From Halichondria panicea (lineage: Eukaryota > Porifera > Demospongiae > Suberitida > Halichondriidae): a stretch of 64,000 bases of DNA. The notes below the pieces were generated by a model that was not told where the DNA came from, made no database searches, and worked only from the letters and a program-made list of their open reading frames with translations. The translations under genes were made by a program, and so were the position numbers. Positions 59,901-64,000 of this stretch are shown piece after piece. The stretch is from NCBI RefSeq assembly GCF_963675165.1, contig NC_087393.1, positions 4,921,702 to 4,985,701 on the forward strand, written 5' to 3'. The number at the start of each line of letters is the position of its first letter. Within the stretch, counting starts at the first letter, position 1.

Positions 59901-61296
59901 GGCTTTCTTTTTGCTATAGTACGCTGGTCTGTTTGTCTAAGTTAATATTCCCAGCTTACAATAATTCTCATTTTGGTTGTGTGTGTAGCCTCTGTAGCTC
60001 AGGGGTTAGAGCACTGGTCTTGTAAACCAGGGGTCGGGAGTTCAAATCTCTCCGGAGGCTTTCTTTTTGCTATAGTACGCTGGTCTGTTTGTCTAAGTTA
60101 ATATTCCCAGCTTACAATAATTCTCATTTTGGTTGTGTGTGTAGCCTCTGTAGCTCAGCGGTTAGAGCACTGGTCTCGTAAACCAGGGGTCGAGAGTTCA
60201 AATCTTTCTAGAGGCTTTCTTTTTGCCACTGACACCAACTTTTGAAGTTTCTTTTTACATGTGCATGTATGTCAGGACCATTTTGAACCAAAGCCTTACT
60301 CGTTGCCTTCCATGTGAAGCCTCTGTAGCTCAGTGGTTAGAGCACTGGTCTTGTAAACCAGGGGCCGAGAGTTCAAATCTCTCCAGGGGCTTATTTTTTT
60401 AACACGTACCTTATTTATACTAATGACGTAATTACCTCCCTTGATCCTTGATTCCCTCTTCCACAGGATGTACTACCATTTAAACTCAAGCCTGCCCATG
60501 CTTGAGGAAGAGATAAAAGTGGACAGCGAGGGGGAAGAGAGCAATCTTGAGTGGCAGAAGATCTGCTGTCAGAAGGTGAGGGATTCAACACTTCATTTTA
60601 GCCTCGATCCATCTCTATGATGATCTGAGTTATTTTTGAGACTTCTGCTAGCTGTTATTATAATTATTTCCCGTGCAGATGCTCGATGACTTCACTGACG
60701 TGAACAAAGGAGAGAAGAGGCTCATGAAGCTGTGGAACCTCTTCGTCATGGAGAACAAGTGAGTGCATGCCAGCTGTGTTTGTATGTGTAGCTATTGTCA
60801 AAAGCTTGAAGGCTAATTATGCTTAGTCGTTGAATTAACAGGTTAGAAAGTAGCTATTAGTATTGTTGAAGGCCGTGTATGTGCTCCTGAAGATGTACTA
60901 TATCTCAGTCACTAAGTCAGTATTAAAATGTATTGCAAGATTACCTATACTTGCAAGACTAATACTCTTGATTCTAAAAAAAGTCTCTTTGATACATTTT
61001 TACTCTTGTGCCAACTGAATATACAGAAGCTTTTCAAATTTACCCACTGACTTTTTAGTGCAGCATTGCTATGGTAATACACTGTCACCCATTTCCTTGT
61101 GTTCCTATACAGGCTCATTGCAGAGAAGCAGATACCTGCAGCATGTCTACTGTTTGTCAGCAAGTACAAAGAGAACCTTTTGGAGGAGAAAATCGACAGG
61201 AACTTTCTCTCACACCTCATCAGTCAGTACGATTTTGGTTTGATACCATCCTCGACTATTGAACAGTGCATGTCAGCTCTATATGAAAACTCTTAG
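51149..61296 (+). CDS. SUZ12: Polycomb repressive complex 2 subunit SUZ12
   Basis: Exons 51149-51239, 51781-51827, 51943-52013, 52338-52415, 52721-52785, 53295-53410, 53959-55746, 55894-56023, 57504-57883, 58421-58584, 58894-58968, 60467-60575, 60679-60758, 61113-61296 give 1125 residues, frame exact. The N-terminus has AYEKPTQIYRFLRARHSLK, as in animal SUZ12. The C2H2 zinc finger is LHCPWCFIPCVKFYTLLKHM. The VEFS box fills the last four exons (EFMNDGSWRRGYNTNRMYYH, DFTDVNKGEKRLMKLWNLFV, ACLLFVSKYK). SUZ12 scaffolds EZH2, EED and RBBP4 for H3K27 methylation in the nucleus. It is about 390 residues longer than human SUZ12 owing to a Ser/Thr/Pro/Lys-rich insert in the 1.8-kb exon 7, between a SUZ12-like segment (FHCSCLSLGKRV) and FCAELVLFDSRGDCLLGDGE. 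Introns 8 and 11 host tRNA arrays. Confidence 0.94.
51658..51743. repeat. 43-bp tandem duplication in SUZ12 intron 1
   Basis: Two copies of TGCTACTCTCATACAAGGCA... at 51658 and 51701 with a few differences, shortly upstream of the exon-2 acceptor. Confidence 0.9.
52850..53110 (+). repeat. Dispersed AT-rich repeat in SUZ12 intron 5
   Basis: It contains GAGTGGCCATAACTTTTGAT, CTGAAAGCTCTCAGTGAGCT, TTCCCCACCTATAGCC and a later GAACTTTGATTTTAACCCAC. The same words in the same order occur at 58180-58370 and, reversed, at 44395-44555. Confidence 0.7.
53497..53619. mobile_element. 123-bp foldback element in SUZ12 intron 6
   Basis: Arms 53497-53533 and 53583-53619 (AGAGGAGGTCTGACATGCGT...) are mirror images over 37 bp with three mismatches around a 49-bp loop. 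Confidence 0.75.
53879..53957 (+). repeat. (CA)n tract forming the acceptor of SUZ12 exon 7
   Basis: CACACA units with minor breaks run straight into AG at 53957-53958. Translating through it in frame gives a His-Thr run joined to the exon, which is not protein. Confidence 0.92.
56070..56143 (+). tRNA. tRNA-Val(AAC), unit 1
   Basis: Full cloverleaf: acceptor GATTCCG pairs with TGGAATC, anticodon stem TGAGT/ACTCA with loop CTAACAC (anticodon AAC), intact T-arm CCCGGTTCAATCCCGGG. A T-run follows at 56145. Located in SUZ12 intron 8, sense orientation. Confidence 0.92.
56240..56313 (+). tRNA. tRNA-Val(AAC), unit 2
   Basis: As unit 1 with one acceptor change (GATTTCG, giving a T-G pair). The TTATAA upstream element and T-run downstream are present. 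Confidence 0.88.
56412..56485 (+). tRNA. tRNA-Val(AAC), unit 3
   Basis: Intact cloverleaf; one change near the D-arm/anticodon junction (CACATGAG for CACGTGAG). Upstream CTTATAACATGATAGCAG. Confidence 0.9.
56584..56663 (+). pseudogene. Degenerate tRNA-Val unit 4
   Basis: It has a 6-bp insertion in the D region (GTACATGTAG), a damaged T-arm (CTCCGG...CCTGG) and an acceptor 3' strand GGAAGC that no longer pairs fully. The anticodon stem-loop is intact. Probably non-functional. Confidence 0.8.
56738..56811 (+). tRNA. tRNA-Val(AAC), unit 5
   Basis: Intact fold with acceptor GATTCTG (T-G wobble). Its spacers match those of units 2 and 8, marking a three-unit duplication. Confidence 0.88.
56910..56983 (+). 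tRNA. tRNA-Val(AAC), unit 6
   Basis: Intact; same sequence type as unit 3, 498 bp downstream of it. Confidence 0.9.
57083..57156 (+). pseudogene. Degenerate tRNA-Val unit 7
   Basis: It shares the T-arm and acceptor damage of unit 4 (CTCCGG...CCTGGTGGAAGCA) but lacks the D-region insertion, so the damage predates the block duplication. Confidence 0.78.
57231..57304 (+). tRNA. tRNA-Val(AAC), unit 8, weakened T-arm
   Basis: The acceptor pairs with wobble. The T-arm reads CCCAGTTCAATCCCGGG, creating an A-C mismatch next to the loop. May be marginal. Confidence 0.7.
57379..57457 (+). pseudogene. Degenerate tRNA-Val unit 9
   Basis: It has a 5-bp duplication in the 5' part (GTGGTGTGGTGTAG) and a mismatched acceptor 3' strand (GGAACC). 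The last unit before SUZ12 exon 9. Confidence 0.75.
58180..58370 (+). repeat. Dispersed AT-rich repeat in SUZ12 intron 9
   Basis: TTCCCCCACCTATAGCCCAC, AGAGTTCACATCAAG, TTTTCAGAAT and TATGGTTGCTCAAAG follow the order seen at 52970-53120 in intron 5 of the same gene. Confidence 0.65.
59003..59075 (+). tRNA. tRNA-Thr(TGT), unit 1
   Basis: Acceptor GCCTCTG/CGGAGGC, D-arm TAGCTCAGCGGTTAGAGCA, anticodon loop CTTGTAA (TGT), T-arm GAGAGTTCAAATCTCTC. Located in SUZ12 intron 11, sense orientation. Confidence 0.93.
59108..59627. mobile_element. 520-bp inverted-repeat element inserted in a tRNA-Thr spacer
   Basis: Ends CATAGATAGAGTAGAGAGGG and its mirror are perfect over 20 bp; homology continues inward (CCATCCGTGTATCTCC). 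Flanking GTTTGTC is duplicated (59101-59107 and 59628-59634). Sister spacers at 59749-59831 and 59905-59987 show the uninterrupted site, which proves the boundaries. No transposase-like frame. Confidence 0.85.
59676..59748 (+). tRNA. tRNA-Thr(TGT), unit 2
   Basis: Anticodon loop CTTGTAA. The T-arm contains G-T pairs (GGGAG/CTTTC); acceptor GCCTCTG/TAGAGGC. A plausible fold, weaker than unit 1. Confidence 0.85.
59832..59904 (+). tRNA. tRNA-Thr(TGT), unit 3
   Basis: Intact cloverleaf; identical to unit 4 including the GTGTGTA leader and CTTTCTTTTTGC trailer. Confidence 0.93.
59988..60060 (+). tRNA. tRNA-Thr(TGT), unit 4
   Basis: Identical to unit 3, 156 bp downstream. The shared spacer shows a recent tandem duplication. 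Confidence 0.93.
60144..60216 (+). tRNA. tRNA-Thr(CGT), unit 5, anticodon-switched
   Basis: Same backbone as its neighbours, but the loop is CTCGTAA, giving anticodon CGT (reads ACG). The T-arm CTTTC and acceptor TAGAGGC match unit 2. The amino-acid identity stays threonine. Confidence 0.87.
60319..60391 (+). tRNA. tRNA-Thr(TGT), unit 6
   Basis: Intact fold with acceptor GCCTCTG/CAGGGGC. The flanks differ from units 2-5, so it is the most diverged or oldest member. Confidence 0.92.
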
Positions 61297-61482
61297 CATT
61301 GATATCAGAGTCACTTTGCAAAGTAATTAATTATAATTATTATACACTTCTGTTTATGTCAGGTATTATGTCAGCTTGTACGTCAATGTATTAGCTGTGA
61401 TCTTAAGAAATCTCTCTGTTACCACCACTCTCCAATATATATCACAAATAACTTATTTCTGTTAATTAATAGAATGTTGTAT

Positions 61483-61827
61483 TTAATTATTATTATTGTA
61501 TAATCTGCAACTGAAACCTTTCATGCATCTTTGGTGCAACCAGTCGGAAATGACCGGATGTAAATTGTTACGTCGATTAACAGTGTGAGAATCATTCCAT
61601 TGGCCAGCCTCCAGTAAGTACCACGCCTCCAACTCATAGTTATTGTCGTAGTGTGCCCTGAGGGCCTTAACAGCGAGCACCCACTCTCGGGCCACACGTA
61701 ACTGCTCAATCACAAACACCTCTTGTTTAGAAAGCTCTTCAATTGACATGGAATGGAACATACATACAGTATGAAGGAATGCCCACTGATTAATTGTGCA
61801 TACTTCGTAATAATATGTGAATTGCAT
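61483..61827 (-). pseudogene. NUP98/NUP96 C-terminal-like fragment
   Basis: A 114-codon frame whose middle part (KQEVFVIEQLRVAREWVLAV, then LRAHYDNNYELEAWYLLEAG and QWNDSH) follows the alpha-helical pattern of the NUP96 part of nuclear-pore NUP98-96 precursors. The frame after QWNDSH no longer fits well, the upstream QWAFLH segment looks shortened, and no flanking exons continue the protein. I judge it a partial gene copy or pseudogene between the convergent SUZ12 and JmjC genes. The family assignment is from remembered pattern only. Confidence 0.5.
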
Positions 61828-61891
61828 GTTCTTCAGATGTGAATAAACAGGTTAACACATTAAGAAAACACGGACATGGAGAATTGATGAT

Positions 61892-62061
61892 TTATACGGA
61901 GTCAAAGTTATGAAGAAAGTTTTTATAGAACATGTTGTAGTTGAGTCTGCAGGTTTGACACGGGAACTCTTTAGTTAGCAGAGGCTCATACCTGTGTGTG
62001 TGAGTGTGTGTGTGAGTGTGGGTGTGAGTGTGGGTGTGTGTGTGAGTGTGTGTGTGTGCAT

Positions 62062-62099
<38 letters not shown>

Positions 62100-62101
62100 A
62101 T

Positions 62102-62152
<51 letters not shown>

Positions 62153-63884
62153 CAGGTGGAACAATAATAGTGTAACTGTACGTGTGTACTGAGAGAGAGA
62201 GACTGCAATAGCAGATATATGTATGTATGCACACAAGACTCTAGTCTGACATTATGGGCATTTAATATCAACAATAGCAGCTCTATATGTGTACCTACGA
62301 TCATCTTACACACTATCGTATATACCAGAAATTAATGGCCAGGTTTCTTCTCTCCACTGGGTCGGGATGGGACTGAACTTCGTGCCACCAGAAGGCAGGC
62401 ATGAACAGTACATCTCCAGGCTTGAGCACGCAGTGAACACGACGTGCTGTGGCAAAGTTTGGAAATATCTCAAAGTCAGGCCGCAGAATGTCAACAGGGG
62501 ACATGACCATTGACGTGCTTTCCAGTAGGGAGTTGCGGGAGAAGGTGCTCCTCGAGGGGTCAAAGGTTAAGATGGCTTCAGGGATGTGAGCTTCGTAGAG
62601 ATTCTCGTTGTGATGGGGATCAAATAGTGTAAGATGCTTCTCCCCTGACAACTGTAATGGAGGGGGTAAATTGTAACAGTTAACGAGAGTGCTAGATTTT
62701 GGGTAGAACAATCACATACAATTTATAACAGTATAATTACATGTATATAGTAGACATACCATACAGAGAAAGTTGTCGTAGGGGTCAAAGTGCAGCTTCC
62801 CCAGTGTGTTCCCATCGCTCAGCCACATGTTTAAATGTCGTCTCTCCAACTCTCCCTCGAGAAATGGCAGCTCGTGAACATCTTCTTCCAACTCTTGCAT
62901 GTGGTACGGAATAGAAGAATACTCTAAATACGCCGAATATGAGACATTTCCGGACGATATTAAGTCTAAGAAATCAGAAAAGAGCATTTCGCTAGTAGCC
63001 GGTCGAACAACTACAAGATCAGGGAACTTTAACTGCGACTTCACATTAGGTGGGATGTGCTGCTCGTGATGATCTCGCCAAAGATAAGCACTCTCAACTC
63101 CCTCAAAAACACCGTCATCCGTTAGTTTTATGTGGATATGTTTTGGGCCAAACGTTTGTCGAAGATACTCTCGAGTCCATTTTCTAATTGGAATCGAATC
63201 TTTATATGCATTCTTGATTACGACTGGTCTTGAACGAAATAAATACTCAGTGAAAAACTCCATTTTCGAGGGCATTCTGTTCAGCTCCACACAGTTTTCA
63301 ATAGGTTGGTCAGGGGTGTATAAATTCTCCATAATGTGTCTGTGAAACAGGCCTCCATGGGTTAAATGTCCGTGTGGTGTTCGAAAAGTGTGACATTTCT
63401 CGTTTACATACTGTACTAGTACCTCAACATTTAATTGGCCTGCGTATGAGTGGGCGTAAAATTTTGTCTTCGGTGGAGACAATAAACATGTTCTGTCTTT
63501 AAGTTCCCTCTCATAAAAAGCAATATAAACTTCGTCATCTTTTAACGAACTCCTCCATATAATTTGATCGGTAAGACTAGATCTACTGCGATTTGCTTCC
63601 TCGGAAAATTGTCCAATGAAAATAGTTTGTTCGTCTTGAAAAACATGACTCAGTTCGAGCAACAGGGACTCCAGATCGACATACGTGGGATATGGTGGAA
63701 CTCCCAATAGTGCACACTTCTGTGTTAGTAGCTCAGGGAGGTCGGACAGGCGAATGGTTTGTAATAGTGCGGCTTGTGCTGCATTGGACTCATGATGGTT
63801 CTTGCTCACATTTCCAGAATGGCTTGCACTTCCAGTATATGCAGCTAGCAGACTAATACAGAGCAATGTAATTCTACTTTGCAT
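61892..63884 (-). CDS. JmjC-domain (cupin) oxygenase-like protein with signal peptide
   Basis: Three minus-strand exons, 62760-63884, 62326-62651 and 61892-61991, give 516 residues. The start begins with a hydrophobic signal peptide (ITLLCISLLAAYTGSAS). Residues about 50-190 end in HSYAGQLNVEVLVQYVNEK, which resembles the last part of a thioredoxin-like fold (tentative). The JmjC/cupin-8 domain covers about 215-490: SRPVVIKNA, Fe(II) ligands His365 and Asp367 (KLHFDPYDN) and His465 (FMPAFWWHEV). The triad is complete, so 2-oxoglutarate dioxygenase activity is expected. A signal peptide implies the ER or secretory route rather than chromatin. The last exon encodes a cysteine-containing tail (YEPLLTKEFPCQTCRLNYN). 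The intron-2 acceptor lies at the end of a long CA/GT repeat. Substrate unknown. Confidence 0.85.
61992..62153. repeat. (GT)n microsatellite in the last intron of the JmjC gene
   Basis: About 160 bp of GT units with GAGTG interruptions. On the coding strand it is a (CA)n tract whose end forms the acceptor AG of the last exon. Confidence 0.95.
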
Positions 63885-64000
63885 GGCTGAAAATAGAGGT
63901 AGAGTTAGCTACTGACATGTACTGAGCATGAGCTAGCTAGCTAGCTCTATACTATTAAAAGCAGAGATACTATACTAAAGACTGGGTATACTTGGTAAAG
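63885..64000 (-). promoter_or_regulatory. 5' flank of the JmjC gene
   Basis: 116 bp upstream of the start codon to the window edge, with a GCTAGC run (63932-63945). Nothing else identifiable. Confidence 0.4.

Noticed and set aside
61483-61827. NUP-like fragment as a further exon of the JmjC gene
   Set aside because: The JmjC frame already ends in a stop at 61892, and no donor/acceptor pair would join the two.
61892-62313. Overlapping His-Thr-rich reading frames
   Set aside because: Translations of the GT/CA microsatellite; only the last 100 bases (61892-61991) are coding, as the final JmjC exon.

Overview
The window looks like animal nuclear DNA, most probably from a sponge. This is inferred from gene content, and no species marker is visible. 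Most genes are intron-rich with GT-AG introns and encode metazoan-type proteins: class II myosin, the PRC2 subunit SUZ12, PKA type I regulatory subunit, ADAP-type ArfGAPs and NAT9. Beside them sits a cluster of four intronless GABA-B-like class C receptors, a family known to be expanded in sponges. CA/GT microsatellites, AT-rich dispersed repeats and small foldback elements fill introns and spacers.

Layout. 736-13154 (+): a class II myosin heavy chain lacking only its first exons, 32 exons, reading frame closing at 1816 codons. 13155-14775: repeat-bearing spacer. 14776-17157 (-): GABA-B-like receptor A1, head to head with NAT9 (17431-23831, +), whose large introns hold at least five MITE-like elements. 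24197-26602 (-): receptor A2, head to head with receptors B1 (27067-29439, +) and B2 (29766-32162, +). 32515-40524 and 40787-43074 (+): two tandem ADAP/centaurin-alpha paralogues with matching ten-exon structure. 43545-45067 (-): TVP23, sharing a 176-bp promoter with the PKA RI gene (45244-49116, +); that promoter carries two perfect cAMP response elements. 49629-50978 (-): mitochondrial HTRA2-like protease, 170 bp head to head from SUZ12 (51149-61296, +, 14 exons). SUZ12 introns contain nine tRNA-Val(AAC)-type units and six tRNA-Thr units. 61483-61827 (-): a NUP98/NUP96-like fragment. 61892-63884 (-): a JmjC-domain protein with a signal peptide.

The genes do not form one pathway. Repeated architectural themes are compact head-to-head promoters, tandem duplication with signs of gene conversion (receptors, ADAPs, tRNAs), CA-repeat tracts forming 3' splice-site regions, and young foldback elements whose ends can be read from target duplications or, in one case, from empty sister repeats.

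The most unusual points are the paired CREs in front of a PKA regulatory subunit, the two tRNA nests inside SUZ12, and the receptor cluster. Multi-exon models were assembled by eye from splice consensus and protein-family similarity. All of them close in frame, but none was tested by transcript data or a database search.
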